From the NCBI GenBank assembly GCA_023091735.1, contig JALKBU010001295.1:1-13025 (forward strand): 13,025 bases of DNA. The letters run 5' to 3'. Made by a program: the position numbers and the translations under genes. The stretch's first letter is position 1. The number at the start of each line of letters is the position of its first letter. The stretch is from Trichomonas tenax. Its lineage: Eukaryota > Parabasalia > Trichomonadida > Trichomonadidae. The notes below the pieces were generated by a model, which searched no databases, was not told where the DNA came from, and saw only the letters and a program-made list of their open reading frames with translations. Shown here piece after piece: positions 1-7,375 of this stretch.

Positions 1-1634
1 CAATTGCTGAAAAATTTAATAAATTATATCCTCGTTACGGTGTGTTATTAAATTATATCAATCAAGTCATAAAAGATAATAACATAACGTTTGAAGGTAC
101 AGAAAGAAATAATGATTTAACTATTACGTTCACAGTTGCTGAGTTATTACGTCAGATATGTTTGATTAATGATAATCTGACATCTTTCACGAAATACCCC
201 GATGATCACGACACTGAATTTTTAGAAGAACCACAAGAACAGACAAATATAAAAGTTGGTAAAATATATACTCAGGAAATAGATATTAATGATAAAGATT
301 TAATGACTGAATTAAATAATAAGGCAAATGTCAAACATGAACATCAAAATATTGAACGCTTAACGGTTCATGAAATTAAGGGATTTATGAAAGAAGGAAG
401 AGAAGGTAAAACAATTAAAAATGAAGATGGATCAGAAACTATTATACCACCAGAACCTCCTACATATGTGATTCCTGAATTCACTGATGGATTGCAGACA
501 AAGGCGGTAATAATTAAAAACAATGATGGGATAATTGATGTTCAACAGTCATTAAGCAATAAAGCAGATAAAGTAATTACCGATACCTTAACTTCAAATT
601 TAGCGAATGTCATGAATGCACTGAATGATAAAGCAGATAAAGAACAATTAGATTATAACACTCATGAACTATCGTCAAGAATTGAGCAAGGAATCGTTGA
701 CGTTAAGAATAAATTAAATGATAAAGCATCGACGTTAGATTTGACAGAAGCATTAAATAAAATTGATACTAAAGCAGATAAAACAGAAGTTAAAAATGAT
801 GTGCAAACAATTAATAACACATTACAAATTAAAGCAGATAAAACAGAAATTCAAAAAGTTAATGATGATTTGACTCATAACATTCATGAATTATCGTCAA
901 GAATTAAACAAGGAATCATTGACGTAAGTAATAAATTAAACAATAAAGCAGATAAAGAACATACACACGAAATAACAGATATTAATGGGTTGAACGAAAA
1001 ATTAAATGAAATCAATACAGCAATAAACGCAAATGAAATTAAAGTTGATGATGTAATAATTAAACAGGTATTGGGAACAGATGCGCCTTCAACTAATCCT
1101 GAAACTAATGTTTGGAATTTATTAAAAACATTCAATAGAGAAATAATGAATTTAAAGAAGGATGTATTAAATTCTAAATATGATTTATTAATGTCAATTT
1201 ACCCTGTTGGTTCAATTTACACATCAATGAATAACATAAATCCTGCTCAAATATTTGGTTTTGGTGAATGGGAGCCAATAGTCGATGGTTTCTTATACTG
1301 TGCTAATTCATCAAGAGAAACAGGAGGAAGTAAAAAGATTTCAGTAGATAACTTACCTTCACACAATCATTACTTTTCGGGTACGACATCATTGGCAGGA
1401 GCTCATACTCATTTAATAAGTAATAGAGGTTATTACGGATGTGGTAACGGAGGAAAAAAAACGATTTCACGATATGATATTACATCAGATACCAGAGAAT
1501 ACAACACGGGTTTAATCATTGATCATGCAGGAAGTCACATTCATTCGGTTTACGGGAACACTGCCGACACTGGTTCAGGTACTGATTACATGCCTCCATA
1601 CATTACTGTTTACACGTGGTATAGGGTTTATTAA
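1..1634 (+). CDS. Phage-like tail-fibre / collar protein, copy 1 (5' end outside window)
   Basis: The reading frame is already open at base 3 and continues to a TAA at 1632-1634, so the gene enters from the left edge; the GTG at 42 is not a real start. The visible part is about 543 residues. The N-terminal half is coiled-coil-like with many NKADK or TKADK repeats, typical of trimeric phage fibre stalks. The last 145 residues match the tail-collar type of fibre tip: YPVGSIYTS, FGEWEP, GGSKK, LPSHNH, AGAHTH, GSHIH and a terminal PPYITVYTW block. Three HxH motifs (HNH, HTH, HIH) resemble metal-binding histidines of phage fibre tips. A second copy lies inverted at 4084-5796; the two are nearly identical at both ends and differ in the middle. 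Its presumed role is particle attachment. Family assignment is confident; function in this element is inference. Confidence 0.85.
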   Translation, partial: IAEKFNKLYPRYGVLLNYINQVIKDNNITFEGTERNNDLTITFTVAELLRQICLINDNLTSFTKYPDDHDTEFLEEPQEQTNIKVGKIYTQEIDINDKDLMTELNNKANVKHEHQNIERLTVHEIKGFMKEGREGKTIKNEDGSETIIPPEPPTYVIPEFTDGLQTKAVIIKNNDGIIDVQQSLSNKADKVITDTLTSNLANVMNALNDKADKEQLDYNTHELSSRIEQGIVDVKNKLNDKASTLDLTEALNKIDTKADKTEVKNDVQTINNTLQIKADKTEIQKVNDDLTHNIHELSSRIKQGIIDVSNKLNNKADKEHTHEITDINGLNEKLNEINTAINANEIKVDDVIIKQVLGTDAPSTNPETNVWNLLKTFNREIMNLKKDVLNSKYDLLMSIYPVGSIYTSMNNINPAQIFGFGEWEPIVDGFLYCANSSRETGGSKKISVDNLPSHNHYFSGTTSLAGAHTHLISNRGYYGCGNGGKKTISRYDITSDTREYNTGLIIDHAGSHIHSVYGNTADTGSGTDYMPPYITVYTWYRVY

Positions 1635-1840
1635 ATCCGAATAAATTTCTCTCATAACCACTAAAATTATTTTTCAAATTTCTGACTTCATAAATTCCTT
1701 TCGCTTTCTTTTTTTAGTTAGTTAGTTTGTCATAAATTATTTTTAAAACTGAATACATTTTATAAAGTCAGGAATTCCAAAATAAAATTAACGTTAGTTT
1801 TGTAAGTAATTCAAAAATTTATTTTCTATATGGGGGGACC
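1..1840 (+). mobile_element. Remnant end of a second Maverick/Polinton-like element
   Basis: In the 9.2-kb element the tail-fibre gene reads outward straight into a terminal repeat. Copy 1 here also reads outward and is followed by 200 bp of AT-rich DNA. Within that, 1779-1810 resembles the TIR block at 12952-12985 (shared AAAATAAAA, TTAACGTT and GATTTTG-like pieces), and a run of six G occurs at 1832-1837. This is most simply the end of another, diverged element whose body lies left of the window. The exact outer end, probably near 1831-1840, is not fixed because its mate is not visible. Confidence 0.4.
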
Positions 1841-1853
1841 TAACTTGTAAAAA
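1635..1853. other. Non-coding AT-rich stretch, probable diverged terminal repeat
   Basis: There is no open frame of note. The stretch follows the tail-fibre stop and contains a T-rich run (about 1704-1717), three TTAG units (1714-1727) and a block at 1779-1810 similar to the outer part of the 9.2-kb element's TIR. It ends near a G6 run at 1832-1837. Similarity outside the short block is weak by eye. Confidence 0.45.
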
Positions 1854-3767
1854 CTAAACTCTGTCGTAAATATATTTAAATAGATGTTCGTGGAATCCAC
1901 GACTTCGCCGTGGATTACGCGAACATCTAATTACTAACTGGAATGTGAAATTTTCGACGTAACCGTTAATTGAATTAACGAAACCTGATTCATTGTTCAT
2001 GTAATTATATTTCAACACGTATGACCCGAAGTGTTGAATGTAATTGTCTACCTTTTGAACATATTTATTTTTGATAATTCGAGGTTTTGAAATCGAATAC
2101 CCCAAAGTTGAATTCATAATGAACTTCAATGTTGTTGCAAGCTTTTGATTACCTTCTCGTTTTGCATTGATTCGGATATCGTATAACATCTTTATTACTT
2201 CGCCAATCCTTTCATTCTTGCTTTCAAATTCACCGTTTTCATTAGGCTTTCCTGTTTCGATGTATTTGACAAAATTCATGTATGCCCCGTTGATGTCGAG
2301 ATAATAAAGTTTTTCATTCGAATAAAATGGTTTGTCATTAAATGTTCTCGTCTTTGGGAAGGTAAGTTTTGATCTAATATCTTTCGCAATCTTTCCACAA
2401 TATTCGTAAACAGTGTCGTAACATCCTGTTTCATAAAGTATGTTCTGACCAAGTTCGGAAAATTTATAATAATCACGAACGTTGATGTGATTCCTGCAAG
2501 GTAATTTATTAATTACTCCTTGCAATTCATTAAATCTAAATTGAATTTCTTCAGGGTCGGGATCGTAACCGAACAGCTTCTTCGTGGGACTGACACGATT
2601 TTCACGAATGTGTTTATTTAATTTTTTATCACCAATGATTAAAGGTCGAAATGAATTTTCACATATAAAATCATTTGATTCATTGTTTTTGTATGAAGAA
2701 ATGAGTTCTAACACCTTCTCTTCTGATAATTCTGCGAGTAATTGTTCATCCTGTAACTTCTTTATGACTTTGAATATTGACATCAGACGTTTAGAGTAAG
2801 GGGTGAGAACTGTTCTATCAAGCATGTAATGATCAAATGCAATAAGTAGTTTTAGCTTCTTTTCAGCGTGTTCATTATATTCTTCGTGGGATGTCTTGCC
2901 TGTTTCATAGTTTGTGATTATTGACACATTGATTTTTACATTCATTAATTTCGCTAAATGCTTCAGGTCTGACTTCAAAACGTTTCTTGTCTTAATGACA
3001 GAAGTAATGAGTTTCATTTGTTCAGCATCGAATAGTTTTGATGAACGGCATGCAGTGATTAAACATGATTCGTTCAATATTGATGATTCAGAGTTATATA
3101 TACCGTAATCGGAAAGGTCAATGCTTGATTTGTTGATATATGGGAAATAGCCTGCATTCCTTCGTGTGCGTTGAATTGATGGGATAAATTCTAAATCAAT
3201 ACTTTCAACATCGACGAGGTTGCCAATCATTATATTGTCTGAATCTTTGAGGTCAATGTCGGAATCAAAAAACGCTTGAATCAATAATCCGATTGTGTTT
3301 TTGTTTGCATGAGCGTATGAAACATTTCCGTATGAATCATAAATTGTAAGTCTTATATCAGTATCGACTAAATTTGCTGTTTCAATTGCTTTGACAAACC
3401 CGTACAATTGTGCAAGTTTCTCATCATTTTTAAATTTAATGTTTGAATTTTGTTTCGATTTAATGAGAGGGATTACTGCTTTGAATGAATCAAACGCTTG
3501 GTGTTGATATTCATCTGACTCATTGCTGAATGATTCATTTTGATTCTCGACAAATCTTTCGAATGATGATTGAGGATCTGAAACGTTATCATTGATTTGC
3601 ATATTCATCAAATCCTTGTCGAAATACGGTTGCCTCAATGTTGCTGCACGCTCTGTTTGATATTTAAGTTGATTGAATGTGAGGTCAGTTAGTAAAGGGA
3701 AATTAGCGATTGCGAGGTCTGAAGCCCTCCCTCCGCCACTTTCCAAAGTGGTACCATTACACGACAA
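1854..3767 (-). CDS. Truncated family-B DNA polymerase (protein-primed, Maverick type)
   Basis: The 637-residue frame starts at TTG. Palm motif A is seen as YYLDINGAYM (about residues 488-497, Asp491) and motif B as KFIMNSTLGY (about 548-557). Motif C (the DTDS type) is absent: polymerase-like sequence stops near residue 612, exactly where the hairpin at 1881-1929 begins, and the last 25 codons are read from the hairpin. Only about 56 residues separate motifs A and B, against roughly 140 in phi29-like enzymes, so an internal in-frame deletion is likely. No exonuclease motifs are visible. Residues 190-290 hold a FPYIN / NESCLITA block that I associate with protist Maverick polymerases. The first 30-40 residues look foreign; the nearest good Met starts are near residue 54. 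The protein cannot be an active polymerase. It lies outside the 9.2-kb element and probably belongs to a third, broken copy. Confidence 0.75.
   Translation of the reverse strand: MSCNGTTLESGGGRASDLAIANFPLLTDLTFNQLKYQTERAATLRQPYFDKDLMNMQINDNVSDPQSSFERFVENQNESFSNESDEYQHQAFDSFKAVIPLIKSKQNSNIKFKNDEKLAQLYGFVKAIETANLVDTDIRLTIYDSYGNVSYAHANKNTIGLLIQAFFDSDIDLKDSDNIMIGNLVDVESIDLEFIPSIQRTRRNAGYFPYINKSSIDLSDYGIYNSESSILNESCLITACRSSKLFDAEQMKLITSVIKTRNVLKSDLKHLAKLMNVKINVSIITNYETGKTSHEEYNEHAEKKLKLLIAFDHYMLDRTVLTPYSKRLMSIFKVIKKLQDEQLLAELSEEKVLELISSYKNNESNDFICENSFRPLIIGDKKLNKHIRENRVSPTKKLFGYDPDPEEIQFRFNELQGVINKLPCRNHINVRDYYKFSELGQNILYETGCYDTVYEYCGKIAKDIRSKLTFPKTRTFNDKPFYSNEKLYYLDINGAYMNFVKYIETGKPNENGEFESKNERIGEVIKMLYDIRINAKREGNQKLATTLKFIMNSTLGYSISKPRIIKNKYVQKVDNYIQHFGSYVLKYNYMNNESGFVNSINGYVENFTFQLVIRCSRNPRRSRGFHEHLFKYIYDRV
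1881..1929. repeat. 49-bp imperfect hairpin at the polymerase truncation point
   Basis: Arms 1881-1901 and 1909-1929 are 21 bp each, match at 19 of 21 positions and enclose a 7-base loop (ACTTCGC). It is far more G+C rich than its surroundings. It sits precisely where polymerase homology stops, so it may mark a breakpoint, a small foldback insertion or the tip of a lost element. Confidence 0.8.
3736..3751. repeat. 16-bp near-palindrome within a G+C-rich block
   Basis: CCACTTT and AAAGTGG flank a CC centre. It lies in a G+C-richer block at about 3715-3765 that encodes the foreign-looking N-terminus (TLESGGGRASDLAI) of the polymerase frame. It may be the edge of a different repeat fused to the polymerase fragment. 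Confidence 0.5.
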
Positions 3768-4014
3768 AACTTAGTTTACGAGTCAAAAATAAAACTGGCA
3801 GACTTTTAAAATGTCAAGCTCTTAAAAAGGGCCATCGCTCCTTATTAGGGAATTAAAGATTTCATTTATTTCAAAATCAACGTTAATTTTTTATTTTATA
3901 TATATGATATAATTTATTTTATCATTAGTGATAGAATTTATGATATCATGTCATGTAACACTAACAATTTCATTTATGTTATCATGTGTGACTTAAACTA
4001 TGTCAAGGTGAAGA

Positions 4015-4028
4015 GGTGAGATCTCACC
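4015..4028. repeat. 14-bp perfect palindrome in the left TIR
   Basis: GGTGAGATCTCACC lies within a cluster of GGTGA/TCACC half-sites (4007-4052) and is repeated at 12796-12809 in the right TIR. Symmetry and clustering suggest a protein-binding site, for example for the integrase or a replication initiator; that role is inference. Confidence 0.6.
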
Positions 4029-4052
4029 TGAAAACTCACCCGAAAACTCACC
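4029..4052. repeat. Tandem 12-bp duplication in the left TIR
   Basis: Two units ending GAAAACTCACC lie head to tail. The right TIR has a single unit, so the difference arose after the two ends last became identical. Confidence 0.75.
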
Positions 4053-4083
4053 TATGGCAAAAATAATTTTAACATAAACTTAT

Positions 4084-5796
4084 TTAATAAACCCTATACC
4101 ACGTGTAAACAGTAATGTATGGAGGCATGTAATCAGTACCTGAACCAGTGTCGGCAGTGTTCCCGTAAACCGAATGAATGTGACTTCCTGCATGATCAAT
4201 GATTAAACCCGTGTTGTATTTTCTGGAATCTGATGAAATATCATAACGTGAAATTGTTTCTTTTCCTCCGTTACCACATCCATAATAACCTCTATTACTT
4301 ATTAAATGAGTATGAGCTCCTGCCAATGATGTCGTACCCGAAAAGTAATGATTGTGTGAAGGTAAGTTATTTACTGTAATTTTTTTACTTCCTCCTGTTT
4401 CTCTTGATGAATTAGCGCAATATAAGAAACGATCAACTATTGGCTCCCATTCACCAAAACTGAATAATTGCCCAGGGTTTTGATTAAATATTGATGTGTA
4501 AATGGAACCAATGGGGTAAATCAAATTAAATAATTCATGATTTTTGATACGGAATGTTTCATAAATGTTTAATTGTTTTACCCTGAGTTCATTAAAACTA
4601 TCATGTGTATGAATTTTATCTGCTTTTGTATCAATTTTATTTAATGCTTCTGTCAAATCTAACGTCGATACTTTATCATTTAATTTATTCTTAACATCAA
4701 TGATTCCGTTCTCTGTTTGTTCAATTCTTGACGATAATTCATGAGTGTTATAAGTCAAATCATCATTAACTTTTTGAATTTCTTTTTTGTCCGCTTTAGT
4801 TTGTAATGTGTTATTAATTGTTTGCACATCATGGTTAACTTTTTGAACTTCTGTTTTATCTGCTTTAGTATCAAATTTATTTATTGCTTCTGTCAAATCT
4901 AACGTCGATGCTTTATCATTTAATTTATTATTTACGTCAATGATTCCTTGTTCGGTTTGTTCACTTCTCATTGACAATTCATGAATGTTATAATCTAATT
5001 GTTCCTTGTCGGCTTTATCATTCAGTGCATTCATAACATTCGCTAAATTTGAAGTTAAAGTGTCAGTTATTACTTTATCCGCTTTATTGATTAATGACTG
5101 TTGAACATCAATTATCTCATTATTGTTTTTAATTATTACCGCCTTTGTCTGCAATCCATCAGTGAATTCAGGAATCACATATGTAGGAGGTTCTGGTGGT
5201 ATAATAGTTTCTGATCCATCTTCATTTTTAATTGTTTTACCTTCTCTTCCTTCTTTCATAAATCCCTTAATTTCATGAACCGTTAAGCGTTCGATGTTTT
5301 GATGTTCATGTTTGACATTTGCCTTATTATTTAATTCAGTCATTAAATCTTTATCATTAATATCTATTTCCTGAGTATATATTTTACCAACTTTTATATT
5401 TGTCTGTTCTTGTGGTTCTTCTAAAAATTCAGTGTCGTGATCATCGGGATATTTCGTGAAAGATGTTAAATTATCATTAATTAAACATATCTGACGCAAC
5501 AATTCAGCAACTGTGAATGTAATAGTTAAATCATTATTTCTTTCTGTACCTTCAAACGTTATGTTATTATCTCTTATAACTTGATTGATATAATTTAATA
5601 ACACACCGTAACGAGGATATAATTTATTAAATTTTTCAGCAATTGTTAGTTCATGTATTTCTTCTTCAGGTGTTTCATTTTCATTTTCATCAACAGCTCT
5701 TAATTTTACACTACGAGGTATGACATTAGCCCCAACATGTGATAAATTCTGCAAGAACCATTGAACACGTTGAAATAGACCTAAATGACTGTCCAT
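4084..5796 (-). CDS. Tail-fibre / collar protein, copy 2, distal part
   Basis: 570 residues from ATG 5794-5796 to the TAA at the TIR edge. The order is: an N-terminal linker (1-70); a conserved block nearly identical to copy 1 (to about residue 280); coiled-coil KADK repeats in which the unit HELSSRIEQ...DTKADK occurs twice; a divergent stretch (about 395-430); and a C-terminal collar domain with YPIGSIYTS, FGEWEP, HNH, HTH, HIH and PPYITVYTW. The frame is open upstream to a lone TAA at 5875-5877, beyond which the same frame continues as the collagen-like segment, so this is probably the distal part of one long fibre gene. If the TAA is real, the ATG at 5796 could still allow a shorter fibre lacking the collagen stalk. 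It reads outward into the left TIR, and its stop is followed by A (TAAA). Confidence 0.87.
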   Translation of the reverse strand: MDSHLGLFQRVQWFLQNLSHVGANVIPRSVKLRAVDENENETPEEEIHELTIAEKFNKLYPRYGVLLNYINQVIRDNNITFEGTERNNDLTITFTVAELLRQICLINDNLTSFTKYPDDHDTEFLEEPQEQTNIKVGKIYTQEIDINDKDLMTELNNKANVKHEHQNIERLTVHEIKGFMKEGREGKTIKNEDGSETIIPPEPPTYVIPEFTDGLQTKAVIIKNNNEIIDVQQSLINKADKVITDTLTSNLANVMNALNDKADKEQLDYNIHELSMRSEQTEQGIIDVNNKLNDKASTLDLTEAINKFDTKADKTEVQKVNHDVQTINNTLQTKADKKEIQKVNDDLTYNTHELSSRIEQTENGIIDVKNKLNDKVSTLDLTEALNKIDTKADKIHTHDSFNELRVKQLNIYETFRIKNHELFNLIYPIGSIYTSIFNQNPGQLFSFGEWEPIVDRFLYCANSSRETGGSKKITVNNLPSHNHYFSGTTSLAGAHTHLISNRGYYGCGNGGKETISRYDISSDSRKYNTGLIIDHAGSHIHSVYGNTADTGSGTDYMPPYITVYTWYRVY

Positions 5797-5874
5797 TACC
5801 TGACCAGTTAGTGATTCAACACTTGAAATTGTGTTCTGTGTTGCTCTGTTAGTTTCATTAACAAAAGTCGTGAA

Positions 5875-6282
5875 TTAATTCAGTGCATTATTGGTTACGC
5901 CTATACTATCCTCTAAACCATTAACGATTCCGGTCATTGTATGTGTGAAATCATCAATTCTCTGAATCCATGTTGATAAACTACTAAAAACATCATTACC
6001 CGTCGATATTGTATTTAATACAGCCCTTAACGTATCCAATCCTTCTGCTTTAGCCATAAATGCTGATAGTTTTGTTACTTGTAACTGTAATGCAGTAAAT
6101 GACGCAGCAGTGAGACCAGTATTTATTAAATCCCAGATCCATCCTCTTGCGGAAGCCCCGTCTTCACCATCCTTACCATCTAATACATCACGACCTGGTG
6201 CGCCTCTATCACCTTTTTCTCCTCTTTCGCCTTTATCTCCTTTCAATTCTTTTTTATGTTCTTCATAATATTCCAAACTCAT
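5875..6282 (-). CDS. Collagen-like N-terminal part of the tail-fibre gene, copy 2
   Basis: 135 residues from ATG 6280-6282. Residues 15-47 are Gly-X-Y triplets (GDK GER GEK GDR GAP ... GKD GED GAS) with one VLD interruption; a hydrophobic and helical segment ending in NNALN follows. The stop TAA at 5875-5877 is in the same frame as the downstream fibre, with no other stop in between, so a single base change (for example CAA to TAA) would have split one gene. Collagen-like stalks are common in phage and viral fibres. The frame is also open upstream to 6576, so the Met at 6282 is probably internal. I infer a trimeric attachment stalk. Confidence 0.8.
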   Translation of the reverse strand: MSLEYYEEHKKELKGDKGERGEKGDRGAPGRDVLDGKDGEDGASARGWIWDLINTGLTAASFTALQLQVTKLSAFMAKAEGLDTLRAVLNTISTGNDVFSSLSTWIQRIDDFTHTMTGIVNGLEDSIGVTNNALN

Positions 6283-6576
6283 TAAATTTACGTGTTTAGG
6301 TGACCCAGTAATTCCATCAATTATTTTATCATTAATTTTTAATGGTTTTAATAATTCAATACTGTCAATTATTTTAAAATTTGTTGTCGCAAAATCAATA
6401 AGATAAATGATTTCGTTTAATACTGCTATTATTGAATCATCAACAGTAGAATCTCTGAATTCAATTGTCTCATTATTTATAAAAGGAACAGATGCAATCG
6501 TTGTTTTTGGATTGAATGAATCATGTTCATCAAAATATATTCTTTTACTAGTTGTTCCATCATTATAATTAGCGAT
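6283..6576 (-). pseudogene. Upstream in-frame piece of the tail-fibre gene
   Basis: 98 codons without a stop continue directly into the collagen-like part. They read like real protein (RIYFDEHDSFN, TIEFRDSTVDDS, KINDKIIDGITGSP). The stretch has no Met and stops at a TGA (6577-6579). In another frame just upstream, a coding-like run YYGKYKLTFDSES (about 6574-6612) suggests a frameshift near 6570-6580, with the true start further upstream, overlapping the primase 3' end. It is the base of the fibre, likely the part anchoring it to the particle. The start is unresolved. Confidence 0.55.
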
Positions 6577-6589
6577 TCACTGTCGAAAG

Positions 6590-7281
6590 TTAATTTATAC
6601 TTTCCATAATACAGTGACTTACTTCTTTCACTTTGATATGAATATTCATTAATGGATCCTCACATATGAAACCATGATTTAATTTGTTTTTCTCATCACC
6701 GACTTTATAAATTTTGTCACAGATGACATGACGGAATAATTGTTTTGTATTTTGACCTTGTTTCTTTGAAACTAATTTATAAACATATGGATCACAGAGT
6801 TTATGAACTCCTTTAGTACTAAATCCCTTTTTCTCAGTGTGTTTCATAATTGTCTGCAAGTCTGAGGCTAAAATACATGTTTCAAAGAATACAACATGCA
6901 TGGATAAGAAATGACTCCCTTCTTCATATTTTCTGAAACCATAAATTTCCATGTCGGCGTTATCACAATACCCACCATAACTGAAAGGTCCAAATACTTT
7001 ACTTAATGATTCAAGCCAATTATAAACATCAAAAAATTCATCTTCTGTTTTAATTGAGTCAAAATCAAAATACAAATGTACGTATTGCTCAGAAATCAAA
7101 AATTCAGTGAAACTTTTAATGAAATCATAACTGTCAACGTCTGAATATGAAATTTCTTGTGGAATGAAGTTATTAGGTCTGTTGAAACAAACATTGTATT
7201 TTATTTTGTTTTCAGATTTTTACTCATATTTAAAAGTTCATCAAGTTCAACACTGCTCATCTCATCAATCTTGCTCATCAT
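6590..7281 (-). pseudogene. Archaeo-eukaryotic primase (AEP)-like protein, one frameshift
   Basis: The main frame is open from 7219 to the TAA at 6590-6592. It holds what I read as the AEP motifs in order: HLYFDFDS (motif I, the DxD metal ligands), HFLSMHVVF (motif II, SxH) and GVHKLCDPYVYK (motif III Asp with the following VY), then a basic KLVSKKQGQNTKQLFRH stretch. The likely start is ATG ATG at 7276-7281, in another frame; the two frames join at an A5 run near 7220-7226, where one extra A would restore a single gene of about 230 residues. AEPs make primers for replication forks. A primase is unexpected in an element family that normally uses a protein-primed polymerase. It is divergent from DUF3223-HNH across 94 bp. 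The family call rests on motifs read by eye. Confidence 0.62.
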
Positions 7282-7375
7282 CTTTATTAAGGAATAAAAA
7301 ATATTTTTTTGTTTAAAACTAACTTAATTTTTGGGCTGAATTCTAAAACTGATTTTATTTTTTAATTCAAAAGAA
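7282..7375. promoter_or_regulatory. Divergent intergenic region, primase / DUF3223-HNH
   Basis: This 94-bp spacer separates two outward-reading starts and consists of T- and A-runs, with TTAGTTTTAAAC and AATATTTTTTATT blocks upstream of the primase ATG similar to leaders of other genes in the element. It probably holds both core promoters. Confidence 0.45.

Larger units (their letters stand above)
3823..4083. repeat. Left inverted terminal repeat (261 bp)
   Basis: It is the reverse complement of 12753-13025 with few mismatches. The outer end begins TAAAAAGGGCCATCGCTCC. Relative to the right repeat it has one extra 12-bp unit (4029-4040 and 4041-4052, differing at the first base) and one copy instead of two of a 24-bp unit. 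It contains the palindrome at 4015-4028. The inner edge coincides with the stop codon of the tail-fibre gene. Confidence 0.93.

Noticed and set aside
884..1135. Minus-strand frame opposite fibre copy 1
   Set aside because: It is the antisense of the conserved coiled-coil region; composition is that of a shadow frame.
1881..1929. Hairpin as a transcription terminator
   Set aside because: Intrinsic terminators are bacterial, the stem is not followed by a T-run on the relevant strand, and the context is eukaryotic.
2276..3108. Frames at 2276-2476, 2584-2799 and 2914-3108
   Set aside because: All lie within the polymerase fragment in other frames or on the opposite strand and show no protein-like features.
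5875..5877. TAA read as Gln, as in some oxymonads and diplomonads
   Set aside because: Both fibre copies end at the same TAA with unrelated sequence after it, and several small genes stop at TAA with no coding-like extension.
1..6282. Prophage or bacterial origin because of the tail-fibre genes
   Set aside because: No ribosome-binding sites, operon structure or phage structural genes; the integrase, polymerase and terminal repeats are of the eukaryotic Maverick type.
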